Assembly (NCBI GenBank): GCA_018105865.1
Contig: CM030834.1
Span: 5,377,257 to 5,441,256, forward strand
Direction of reading: 5' to 3'
DNA length: 64,000 bases
Source of the DNA: Metaphire vulgaris
Taxonomy: Eukaryota; Annelida; Clitellata; Crassiclitellata; Megascolecidae
Shown here in pieces: positions 32,481-42,283 of this stretch; the first letter of the stretch is position 1; each line of letters starts with the position of its first letter. The notes under the pieces are model-generated. The model saw only the letters and a list, made by a program, of their open reading frames with translations. It was not told the origin of the DNA and made no database searches. The position numbers were made by a program, and so were the translations under genes.

Positions 32481-32494
32481 ACTCGTCTCACACC

Positions 32495-33000
32495 TATCAA
32501 TGAACAATCTATTACCTCAGAATCAGTTAGCCTACCATAAAGGACATTCCACGGAAACAGCAATCTTGAAAATCTACAATGACATTGTCAATGCTACTGC
32601 CAATGGTCGATTGGCCCTATTATGTCTTCTGGATCTCTCGACCGCATTCGACTCTGTTGATCATAACATCCTCACTCAACGTCTGGAAACGACTTACGGA
32701 TTAAAGGACTTAACGCTTGATTGGATTTGGAGTCACTTGACTAATAGATCTTAGTCAGTCTTGTCCGACAATCTACCATCTACTTCAAGTCCAGTCTCCA
32801 GTGGCGTGCCTCAAGGCTCAGTTCTTGGACCACTTCTTTTCATGCTCTATGTGGCCGACGTTGGTGATGCAATTAAATCATATTGATTGGAATTGCATAT
32901 TTCTACACTGATGATGGACAAATTTATTCGTCCTGCGACCCCTCTGATGTCGATCGACTTCGTTTCCGAGCTTTAGAATGCATCGAGAATGTTAAGTAAG
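32495..33000 (+). mobile_element. CR1-type RT fragment with stops
   Basis: Encodes NQLAYHKGHSTETAILKIYN, LLCLLDLSTAFDSVDHNILT, then after a stop [20 protein letters not shown]. The FADD/YADD region follows in another frame (TLMMDKFI in place of ADDGQIY), showing further frameshifts. It is a dead copy. Confidence 0.8.
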
Positions 33001-34589
33001 GGCCCCTAACATTTTTTTATTTTTTATAAAGTTAAAAAAATTTCGGTGGTTTCCCAAATTTTCTTCCGAGGATATGCAAACCCAAGCGTGAAAAAGTGGT
33101 GATGGTCTTTTTGCAGTGTTTGACTTTTCAAGGCGTTAAAGGACATGCAACGACATGATGTCTGCCTTCTTCCCCCAGGCACTGCCCACCGCATTTATTA
33201 TTGCATGTGATAACTTTATTGCAGACCCGCCCTGGCCCCCTACAGATTTTCGGGCCCATGGGCATTTGCCCCTTTCCTCCCTCTTGGTGGCCTGTTCAAT
33301 GAGCAAAGAGTACTTATCTAATTTCACTGTGCTATCAATCCAATCAAGCAGAGTCAACAACATGGATATGGAGCAAGTTGCTGACATGTTCATAAAGATG
33401 TTTCCAAACTGCTGCATACTCTTCCAGTAGCTCAATGGCTACCTCAATCTGTCTATAGACTGTAGTTATCACTTAACAATAATTTTGCATCTTCTCTCTG
33501 AACTTGTTATTTTTACAATACACAGAATGACAAAAGACCGACATGGACAGAATCTGCCAAAAATCTGAAAAATGTTTATTTTCAGCTCATATATCAAACT
33601 GTTGCTATAGCATACCATCAGCTCAGATTGCAAACTGATGATACAGATGTCATTACTCACTGTCTTTCTAACTGTTGGTATAATAATGCTCACGATATTC
33701 AGAATTAATGATAAATTTAGGATTATAAATTGTAATCCACAAGTTTAATTGCAATCGATTGCATATGCATTGGCGTGATTTACCAACATTGCTCTCACCA
33801 GGCTGGCTGGTCCTAACAAAAATGTCAGGCCCAGCTATAAGCCCTGCCTCAGTTAACAACCTGACACTGCGACTACTGAGAAAAGTAACTGTATAAATGC
33901 CCAGCTACATTACATTACATAACTTCACTAAATGCAAATGCTGTTCTGCGGGTATCCTGCATATGTGCAAGAGCTTTCTGTCAGGCAAGCAATTTTCTGA
34001 AGTTTGGGCTAACTTCAATTTAACCAGCAGAACCTCACCCTCTGCTAATAATGACACTTTCAGCATTGAAATTCCATAAAGTAAAAGAGAAAAGAAGAAA
34101 ATGCCAGTCTGAACATCCAGCCCTAATAGCATTTTAGATAGATTTTTGGTGCACCACCACAACAACCACCAATACCACCACCACCATTGGCTCAAAGTAC
34201 CCTCAGGAACTGCTGAGACCAGCAGCTTTTCGAACGATCCTTTTCCAATTTTCCCAGTCTTGTGCCAAAGGAAAACATGGCTTTGGTCAAATCAAACCAC
34301 TAGCCGACTCATTACCAACCCTGTGGTCAGAGGCGATCAACACTGGTCAGGAGCAATGCAACGACCTTAGTTGGCTATGCGATAACGACGAGACTCGACG
34401 CATCACAGCTTGAACCTGCCCAACTGGTCTGGTGCGAAAATTTATAACTAACCAGTTGCAGTCTTGCAAAACCTACCAGGTCTGCTCCCCTCTCCACAAA
34501 AAAATCTCATTGGATTTGCATGATTTGCACAAGCAACCCTGGGCAGTCTGACCGGTGCAATTGCACCGGCTTGCTTCAATGTAGCTATG
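33001..34589. other. Unassigned sequence
   Basis: About 1.6 kb. A minus-strand stretch near 33445-33350 reads QIEVAIELLEEYAAVWKHLY and EHVSNLLHIHVV after a possible acceptor, but no donor fits well, so I do not call it an exon. The rest shows nothing recognisable. The segment at 34540-34590 ends in GTAGCTATGCCACTG, perhaps a hAT terminus without a partner. Confidence 0.35.
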
Positions 34590-35600
34590 CCACTGGCTGT
34601 TGATCCCGATTCTGCTCTTTACTTCTTCCTTGGTGATTTTCATTCCCCACCATATCCTTAGAAGCCACTGGTAGCATCACATTTCGACAGCCAGGAGCCG
34701 CCTACAGTCATCCTTCTTCAATGTCCAGGTCTCCTTTTCGTAAAGATGCACAGAGAACACACACTCATAAAAGTTGGAGTTTTGTTTAGAGCAGGGGTAC
34801 TCAAACTTTTTGATGGCGGTCCACATCGTTCACGTGAGTCCATTAGTTCCAAGGGAAGTCCAATTATTCCTGTGACAGCTATGGTATAGTAGGCAACTAC
34901 GTGTAACTATGAGTCCTCTTAATAGACTGTTGTAATTGAACCAAGGCATCATAAAACTAGATTAAATTTTAAAATGCAGCTGACATCATTGTCAAGCAGT
35001 TTCTGCCGACACATTTTTAAGGAATGAACACAAATGATGATGCTGTAACCTAGTGCTGAAAATTTTTGGGCTCAAAATATCTCACGACACAGAAAGCTGT
35101 GGCGGTCCACAAGAAACGCCCTCGCGGTCTGGATTGTGGACCACGGGCCACGATTTGAGTACCCCTGGTTTAGAGGGAGATCTTTCTAGAGCTCCATAAT
35201 TTGCCATGCCAACCCAGCGCTGAGCTGACCAGACCAATCCACCTGATCTCCTGACTACAATTCCCATCTGCTAGCACCATGCTTCCAAGATATACAAACC
35301 AAGGTTCGGCATTTTCCAACCATGTGCTGTCTATGGTGATTACCACCGGCTCCTCCGCTTTACCTACCACCATGATCTGTCTTTTCGACGTTGATTTCCA
35401 TACCGAACTTTTTGCTCTCTTCATTTAATGTATTTGACATCTTTTGTAGTCCACTTTGTACCGAGCGCCCGATTCCTCCCTCCTCTTCCTCATTTATTCG
35501 ATCCATTGTTCGCTCGAGCATGAGTAGGAATAGCAGCGGTGATCCCAATGTTGGTCTGAACCTGAAATTGTGGCAACGACAAAAACAAAATATATTCATA
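34590..35600 (-). mobile_element. RTE-type RT fragment, split by a hAT MITE
   Basis: Minus-strand frames encode SPLLFLLMLERTMDRINEEE, GLQKMSNTLNEESKKFGMEI, FVYLGSMVLADGNC and, beyond the MITE, ETWTLKKDDCRRLLAVEM, the post-catalytic part of an RTE/L1-like RT. The segment that should carry FADD (between EGGIG and GLQKMS) is deleted. A hAT MITE (34792-35167) lies between the two coding parts. Confidence 0.75.
34792..35167. mobile_element. hAT-type MITE, exact 8 bp duplication
   Basis: A 376 bp element with ends CAGGGGTACTCAAACTTTTTG and, inverted, CAGGGGTACTCAAATCGTGG. GTTTAGAG flanks it exactly on both sides (34784-34791 and 35168-35175). Subterminal GGTCCAC/GTGGACC motifs are typical of hAT MITEs. 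No coding capacity. Confidence 0.92.
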
Positions 35601-36007
35601 AAATCGAAATTGACAAGACAAACTAAATTACACGCAATTCATTATCAGTTTCTAAAACTCGACTCGGCCAACCTCTACAGATTCTCTTGTGATAAAGTTT
35701 GCAGCTCTGATAATTTTCAACTTCTCTCATACACTAATAATGCTAATAATACATGAGCCGAAAAAGATGTCATATAATTAATAATTATATAAACATAATG
35801 GCACAGATCCAGGACCATAGATATCAAATCTAACCCTATCTTAGACTTCTATAGCGCCGCTTCTAATACACAGGAGCCTCAACCGATGGCACACCAAATC
35901 CAAATCATTAAAGATTCAGGTCAAATCCAGGGCTACAGGCTGGACAAACGGGTGACAGTCTATGGTGGATAAGCCAGGTCAAAAAGATGGGTCATTAATC
36001 TTGTTCT
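35601..36007. other. Unassigned sequence
   Basis: About 400 bases of AT-rich spacer between the RTE fragment and the L2 tail. Nothing recognised. Confidence 0.5.
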
Positions 36008-36946
36008 ATAATGAATTTCATGTAGGCTAATGAAAGTAAAGTAAAGTAAAAAAGTAAAGTAAAATCTCGTGGATTTCTATAGCGCCTTGGAAACTGCACA
36101 ACAGTAACTGCTTATTCTTAGGCGCTCAGCCAGAGACGTCAATTCACTGTTTTTCAGGGGGGGCAAAACACTTTCGACCTGACAAGTTACAGGTTTGCGA
36201 AAAAACTGATGACCTTTTTTTGCTTGTCAGCCAATTTTCACGGTTAGTTAAAGTAGTTACTTCAAATTACTCGACATCATCAAGCACTCATTTAGGGCGT
36301 GTAAAATCTAAATAACACAAACATTGGCAAAAAAATGTTTTCCTTCAAAATCAGGGGGCAAATGCCCTCCCTGCCCCCCCAAATGACGTCCCTGCGCTCA
36401 GCCTTTCTTAAAATAGCTATGGGGAAGGTATTTTATCAGCCAGGTAATAGGCAACATCCAAAGGGCAGTGTGGCTAGGTTGTTTACAGCTATATGGAGGA
36501 TATGATTTTAGAAAAAGGAATGGTTTAAGCTTAGACCTGAAGACTTGAGGAGATAATGTAGGAATTATAGGAAATGAGGATTCAGATTTTATTGCTTGAA
36601 AGTGTCCAAGTCTGCGGAGGGAAGCTGGGATCGAGTTCCAAAGTTCAGGTGAGTCGTATGAGAAGGCACGGTTGCAAATTTTCAGGGATGACTGATTGAG
36701 TGGGCGTGACAGAGTGAGGTAAGATGATGAACGTGTGGGTCGAGGAGGCTGAGGGAGTGAGGGGTTAATAGTGATCTAAGGCAGACAGGTTTTGATGACT
36801 GCAGTGAGCTATATATAAATGTTATTATTTTATATTGGATACGTTCAGTTATTTTAAGCCAATGTAATGATTTTAGTATGGGTGAAATATGGGAGAGTTT
36901 AGGTGACTTAGTAACAGCACGAGCAAGTGCATTTTGTAGTGATTGC
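36008..36946 (-). mobile_element. L2-type LINE 3' part
   Basis: A (GTAAA)n tail (36020-36065) and 3' UTR (TTTCTATAGCGCCTTGG, GGCGCTCAGCC...AAAATAGCTATGG), then minus-strand C-terminal codons (NQSSLKICNRAFSYAAPELW-like; LKSLHWLKITERIQYKIITF). It is the same family as 41857, 42284, 44288, 44865, 52980 and 60246. A hAT MITE interrupts its UTR (36131-36394). The CCCAAT element was inserted at 36947, and the L2 sequence resumes at 41814 with AATTTGTTGATAGAAGC. Confidence 0.85.
36131..36394. mobile_element. hAT-type MITE in an L2 3' UTR
   Basis: A 264 bp element with ends CAGAGACGTCAATTCAC and, inverted, CAGGGACGTCATTTGGGGGG. CGCTCAGC is duplicated exactly (36123-36130 and 36395-36402). The L2 copy at 60246 is uninterrupted at this point (GGCGCTCAGCCTTTC), giving an empty site. 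Confidence 0.92.
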
Positions 36947-37027
36947 CCCAATCAACACAGTTTGTTGGCCCTATCATATGGCCAATGAATTTTTTTTTGA
37001 GGGGCCAATGTCGATAATTGCTATTTT

Positions 37028-37310
37028 TCTGCATTGGGCCCTCAAAGATTTTGCAAATTGGTCCTATAAAGGCCCTACATGTCGGGCCATCAAAGGGCCC
37101 TCAGTTCATATCTGCATTGGGCCCTCATAGATTTTGCAAATTGGCCCTATAAAGGCCCTGCATGTCGGGCCCTCAAAGGGCCCTCAATTTATATCTGCAG
37201 TGGGCCCTCATAGATTTTGCAAATTGGTCCTATAAAGGCCCTACATGCCCGGCCATCAAAGGGCCCTCAGTTCGTATCTGTATCCGGCCTTCAATGGTCC
37301 TTCAGTGGGC
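37028..37310. repeat. 83 bp minisatellite inside the CCCAAT element
   Basis: Units start with TCTGCATTGGGCCCTCA at 37028, 37111, 37194 and (degenerate) 37277, each exactly 83 bases apart. Each unit has GGGCCCTC/GAGGGCCC-like inverted motifs, for example CAAAGGGCCCTCA. It is subterminal, a common place for such repeats in DNA transposons. Copy 2 lacks a recognisable array at the equivalent place. Confidence 0.9.
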
Positions 37311-38401
37311 CAGCATATAATACTGCACCATCCTACCATATATAAACTCTCACACCCTTCACTTCTAAAACATAACATATTAATTTTTAAAAAAATCAAT
37401 GACAAACATAGTCAGCATACAACTTACAATGCAAGATCGATGATCAATTGTGAGTGTTTATTCTAGGCCTTCTCGGGGAAATTCCCCATCCAAAGTTTTA
37501 TAATTTCCCCAAAAGTGTGAGGATGGGGGCTTTTTGGAGAGGGCAAAATGTAAAGATGACAATTTATTTGGTTGCCAGGGCATTTGAGAAGGGTAAATGA
37601 GAACTTGAGAAGGGTAAAGGATATTAGGAAGGATGGATGATCTTCTGTTTTGCTTGTCAAGGCTTTTGGAGACTCAGACCTCCCCCCCCCAAACATTTCA
37701 AAATCCCCACAATATCAAGATGGCTAGAATAAACACTGATTCTGATACATGTATCAACATAATTGCTGTGACAATTTTTGAACAAAAAATAATGCTAAAA
37801 AATAATGCTAACGGCACTTTCACGTAAGTGGTACAACATTTTAACAGCCAATATCAATTATTGATCAGATCTGACAACAAAAATATATGAAAATTATTGA
37901 TTGCCATCTACAGCCTCAACTGATTTACTGGTATAGATATTATAAAAAAATACAAGCCAAAACGACAATGAAATCTCTTAAACAGATATTAAATTTGCTT
38001 ACTAATTGGTTACAGCCATGGGCGCCATGCAGAATTTTTTTCGCCAGGAGGAGCAAACACAAAGATCACGGTTATGCAACATAAATTTTTTCCAGGAGGG
38101 AAAAACATTTTAACACAATAGTCACAGTTAGTATTTTATCAAGGTTTTCAAATTTTAGTGTGAAATATTGGTATTTGCATTTTCCAGGAGGGCAAGTGTC
38201 TCAATGTGCGGGCGTGCATGGGGTCAGCTGCAGACTGCACAGTACAAAAGGCTACAATGTCTGCCAAAAAGCAATGAAAACTAGTCAAATTGAAAGTCCA
38301 AAAGAACAACTAATTTGAATAAAATGACCAGTTCTAAGCAATTTCTTCACTATATCGTGTAATAAATAAATATGTGACGTTGTTTTAACAGAAGCTGTAG
38401 G

Positions 38402-38610
38402 TCAGTTATCAGATTCGACACTGTTGTCAGACTCCTGGTCTGAGGGAAGATGTTCAAAACGTCTTTTATCAGATGACTGCTTTGCAGCAGCAGTCAGAAA
38501 ACGCTTCCGACCACCATCTCTGTCCCGAGCCTGTCTCAGCCAGACCTTAATTTTATCTTCAGCCAGCCTGTTGACAGTATCTCTCGTTTGTTCGTTAATT
38601 CGCACAGCAT
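38402..38610 (-). CDS. DUF4806-like gene, terminal exon (copy 1)
   Basis: After acceptor TAAGTTGCAG the minus strand reads two bases, then AVRINEQTRDTVNRLAEDKI, VWLRQARDRDGGRKRF and an acidic serine-rich tail ending ESDN and TGA at 38402. The basic WLRxARDRDGGRKRR-type helix often follows the DUF4806 core in invertebrate proteins (from memory of the family). The function of the domain is unknown. The equivalent part of copy 2 (48361-48540) is frameshifted. Confidence 0.6.
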
Positions 38611-39031
38611 CTGCAACTTAGACAACAGTATTGAGACATCAAATACTGTTGATTTGAAATACAAATATATAATTTTTCTCTCAATAATACCTCATGTAAT
38701 ATTCACCCTAAAGTTGCATTCTAGATGATGTATACCTATGGTCAAACATGCTAATCTGCTCTGAGTTTCTCTAAGAAGATGCGTCTGCATTAGCTCATAC
38801 CAGCCACAGCTGCTAACGATTGGTATCTCAAGCAAGTTGGTCAATGTCTTTACAAGTCACTAGAAGCCTGCACTATTGCAGCAACACTATCCATGGTCTC
38901 GACAGTAACTGAAGGAGCTGCACAGGACAAGCAATTACAACAAAAGACATAACACCTAAATATTGGCACTGGTCAATTTAATATGAAGCCTGACATCAGC
39001 ATATATTTGGGTGAGCAGTAATAATACATGC

Positions 39032-39094
<63 letters not shown>

Positions 39095-39394
39095 GTACTG
39101 ATCAAGAGTTTGGTGTAATTGGACTTCTAGCTTGCTGCTCTGGAATCATTATGGTGCATAGTCTGTTAGTTTAACCAACTTCCTACACATAACTGCAAAT
39201 CACTTTGTATTGTTTTAAGCCCATTACAGTCAGTGTCAATAAATAAAGTTTGTCTGTAACAGCTGTTTTGAAGACGTATTGTGAAAAAAGCAATCTATTG
39301 CAATGACTCAAACTCTTATCAAATATATACAAACACAACCACTGTGACCTGAAATCTGCAAACAAAATAAAGAGTGCATATACCACATATGGAA

Positions 39395-39565
39395 GGTGAC
39401 AATCCCAGTGCTTGGAAGGTGACAATCCCAGTGCTTGGAAGCTGTGCTTTCCTCTGTTTCCAGCCCAGTTGAATTGGCAGGACAATTCGTTCATCATAAT
39501 CGCCTTCATCATACCATTAACTGTATCGGTGATAGTTGTCGCCCAAACGTTGACAAGTATCTTGC
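39395..39565 (-). CDS. DUF4806-like gene, core exon (copy 1)
   Basis: Acceptor CTGTTTAG precedes 39565. The frame reads KILVNVWATTITDTVNGMMK, then AIMMNELSCQFNWAGNRGKH and SFQALGL. The pattern (I-x-x-x-M-x-NEL-x-x-x-(F/Y)-x-W-x-G-x-x-G-K-x-(A/S)-F) is the diagnostic part of DUF4806 as I know it. A 23 bp tandem duplication (39391-39436) follows and blurs the donor. In copy 2 (47440-47570) this exon has stops and deletions. Confidence 0.65.
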
Positions 39566-39904
39566 CTAAACAGTTCCAGTTAAACCTTCATAAAGTACGT
39601 CGTATTTTACTAGGTAGGCTACATATAATGTACCGGTACACACACATCCAATACATGATAGCATTGGCTAAAGTATAAATTTTGGGCCCTACTGGCATGT
39701 TCAATGTTCTCGGCAGAGTACATCATCTTGCTGTAGGCTAATTTGAGACATAAGCCGAATTTTTGCATATTTAAATGGCTCAAATAGGGTAACAGAAGGC
39801 CCATTAAGAGATAAACATCTGAATATTTATTCAGAAATAAATATCAGAGATGAAATGTGGGGCACACTCAACCTGGATCTTACTGTACCAGTTAATAAAA
39901 TTAA

Positions 39905-40165
39905 CACCATCTAACCAAGCCTTGTCCAGCTTGCTCATTCTGCTTGACAAAAGATGCTGCATCCTTCAAATCTTTGACTGCATCGGCTGGCAGTTTCATT
40001 CCTTCAGGCATAGTGGGAACATCCAAGCTGCTGCCTCTTGTTCCACCTCTGTTGACAAGTATAGTGACACTCCGCGACAATATCTCAATTTTGGAATCAA
40101 TTCAATTTAATTTTGCAAAAATCATGCAGTACTCTTCAGAGGTAGCAAATGCTGGAACAACACAT
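39905..40165 (-). pseudogene. DUF4806-like gene, upstream exon (copy 1)
   Basis: The minus strand reads CCGCVVPAFATSEEY, a short coiled-coil-like helix (MIFAKLN then IDSKIEIL), then TMPEGMKLPADAVKDLKDAA and SFVKQNEQAGQG before a GTTAGA donor-like site. The LPxxxxxDLxxxxxFV pattern fits the first half of DUF4806. An in-frame TGA at 40104-40102 breaks copy 1. Copy 2 has CGA there but is frameshifted 15 bases later, so each copy carries a different lesion. Confidence 0.6.
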
Positions 40166-40735
40166 CCACAACAGTACTGGACAGCATGTTGATTTAATAT
40201 AATATAATAATATATATATAATAATAATATAACAAGGTTTAAAGTGGTTCGCTAGGGACTGCCCTGTGTGAGAACCACTGTTGTTCCTGTCCAATATAAT
40301 ATCCTAAACTACTGAGGTTTATTTTGAACCCATTCACAGTTGTGGCCGTTACTATCCTCTCATCCAGTTCATTCCATCTGTCCACCACTCTTGCACTAAA
40401 AAAGTGCTGTTTGTGTTTCTTGTTCTCTATATGAGTCTCTATATAAGAAATAATAGTAAAATGCTTTTAAAATTACCGTTAACAAACTGGAGAACATGCT
40501 AATTGTGTCTATTCAAGCAATTCCTTATATTTGCATAATGCTAATTGCATCTATTAAAACAATTCCTTATATTTGCATAATGCATCTGTTGGACCAGCTG
40601 ACATTCAATGCTGTTATGCTATAGGCCAACATTTTAAATTTTGAACCCATTTCACAATATTTTGCACCAACTGGCTGTACATAAGCATCATAAGCATGTC
40701 ATATTCTTATGCAAGTCCACACATATCAGCAACAC

Positions 40736-41075
40736 GGACCTGTACTGTCCAGAGTATCTCGCCTCTGTTGTAAAGAGACCGCAGTGCAGTGATAGGAGAT
40801 TGTCACTCCGTTAGTCGTGGGGTCAAACTTCAGGTTCCTTCTCCTCCAAGACTACTAAGTTTGGAGAGAGATCCTTCACACGCCGGCAACCCCATCTTGT
40901 GGAACTCTCTTCCCGACGATGTCACCACGGCTAATACTCCTGAGCACTTCATCAAGAGCTTAAAAAACGCATCTGTTTGGGTTGGGGTATAGTTGAGATG
41001 TTAAAGCGCTTTTGTTGTGGGCCTCAGCCTTGTTACAGCGCTATAGAAATCGGTTAAAAAATTAATGAATGAATG
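40736..41075 (+). mobile_element. CR1-type LINE 3' fragment in element copy 1 only
   Basis: A 340 bp insertion encoding GNPILWNSLPDDVTTANTPE, then a 3' UTR (GTTACAGCGCTATAGAAATCGG) and an (AATG)n tail. AACAC is duplicated on both sides (40731-40735 and 41076-41080). Copy 2 is uninterrupted here (near 46066-46072), so the insertion came after the two copies split. Confidence 0.9.
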
Positions 41076-41113
41076 AACACATTGACACGACTTTCCGATA
41101 CTAGATGCTTACA

Positions 41114-41121
41114 CTTTTATA
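41114..41121 (-). promoter_or_regulatory. TATA-box candidate of the CCCAAT element
   Basis: On the minus strand GTGTATAAAAGTG lies upstream of the DUF4806-like exons. The same box (GTGTATAAAAGTAAGC) is kept in copy 2 at 46017-46031, in the matching orientation to its exons. Conservation between two otherwise decayed copies suggests a promoter. I cannot place the start site. Confidence 0.4.
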
Positions 41122-41813
41122 CACAACAGTGAATAGAGAAACCAGAGAATTACAGGTGTAACAGTAAGCAGTGGGTTCTAATCGCCAGTTTCCGCCCACC
41201 CCTCCACAATTATAATTATAGATCGCGTACGTGCTACATATACCATCATGGCGGCGCAACAGCGCATGACAATGTTTTAAGAGCCAAGTCAAGTTTCATA
41301 GGGAAGCCTCAAATTGCAAAGTTCACCACTCACACATTAAGTGCAGACAATTGAATTACAAGATTTGTTTTAAAAATGAACTTGTTACAAAAATAAATTC
41401 AACTCACTTCACAGCGTTTAACGAGAGCAGCAGATCGCGGCCATATATCAGTCCCGCAGTAACATTTATTTGAATTACAAAAACTTCTAAAAGTTATGAT
41501 TAAGTGTTATTCAAAACAAGGATGCACTAATTTAATTTATAATTAATATAAGTGTAATTAATTATAACTTTATGATAATATTATGCGTTATTTGTTGATT
41601 TACACTTGATTAAGCAGCTAAAATAGTGCACGGAACTATAGTGCGTATTACTACGCCGGTAAACATTAAGCGACGACTGGCCGCGGCTGGGCCAGCTTCA
41701 TTGGCCCACTGTGGGCATAAATCTGTTGGCGGGTCTTCGGCCAATATCGCCATGTGGCCCGCACTTACACGCGTCGGCCCTGCAATGGCCCAACGTTTGG
41801 TGTTTATTGGGGC

Positions 41814-42283
41814 AATTTGTTGATAGAAGCTTTGGGAAGGTTATACCGTTATAGTAGAGTAAGTAAGTAAGTAAGTAAAATCTCGTAAACTTCTACAGCG
41901 CCCCGGAAAGCAGCACAGCAGTAGCTGCTTATTCTTATGCGCTTAGTCTCTCTTGAAATAGCTATAGGCAGGGTGGTTTGTCGGCCGGGCAAATGTCAGT
42001 GTATCCATGAGGCGGCTGGTCAGGTTGTTGTTGCTATGGGGGAAATGACTTTTCGAATAGGAAGGTTTTAAGTTTAGACCTAAAGGCTTGAGGAGACAGT
42101 GAAGGAATTAAAGGAAATGAGGATTCGGAGCTTATTGTTTGACCATGTCGTAGGCTGCGGAGGGAGGCTGGAATTGAGTTCCAAAGTTCTGGTGCGGCGT
42201 ATGAGAAAGCGCGGTTGCAGATTTTGAGTGATGACTGATTTAACGGGCGTGAAAGTGTGAGATGAGATGATGATCGTGTAGGG
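41814..42283 (-). mobile_element. L2-type LINE 3' part
   Basis: AATTTGTTGATAGAAGCTTTGGGAAGG (from 41814) resumes the L2 interrupted by the CCCAAT element. From 41857 a (GTAA)n tail, 3' UTR and minus-strand codons LTLSRPLNQSSLKICNRAFS belong to another L2 copy. The latter is interrupted at 42283 by a plus-strand L2 and resumes at 44288. Confidence 0.85.

Larger units (their letters stand above)
36947..41811 (-). mobile_element. CCCAAT-ended DNA element with DUF4806-like gene, copy 1
   Basis: A 4865 bp element inserted in an L2. The left end is CCCAATCAACACAGTTTGTTGGCCC. The right end read inward is CCCAATAAACACCAAACGTTGGGCC, about 25 bp of imperfect TIR. GC occurs on both sides and only once in the uninterrupted L2 copy at 60870, suggesting a 2 bp target duplication. 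Inside are an 83 bp minisatellite, spliced exons of a DUF4806-like protein on the minus strand, LINE remnants, and a conserved TATAAAAG box (41114-41121). Copy 2 lies inverted at 45325-49640. The superfamily is unassigned. Confidence 0.75.

Noticed and set aside
33136..33435. 99-codon minus-strand frame as a gene
   Set aside because: No family resemblance. An overlapping frame (QIEVAIELLEEYAAVWKHLY) looks more protein-like but lacks a matching donor.
37028..37310. Regular 83 bp repeats as a CRISPR array
   Set aside because: Repeat units are contiguous with no unique spacers, the genome is eukaryotic, and there are no cas genes.
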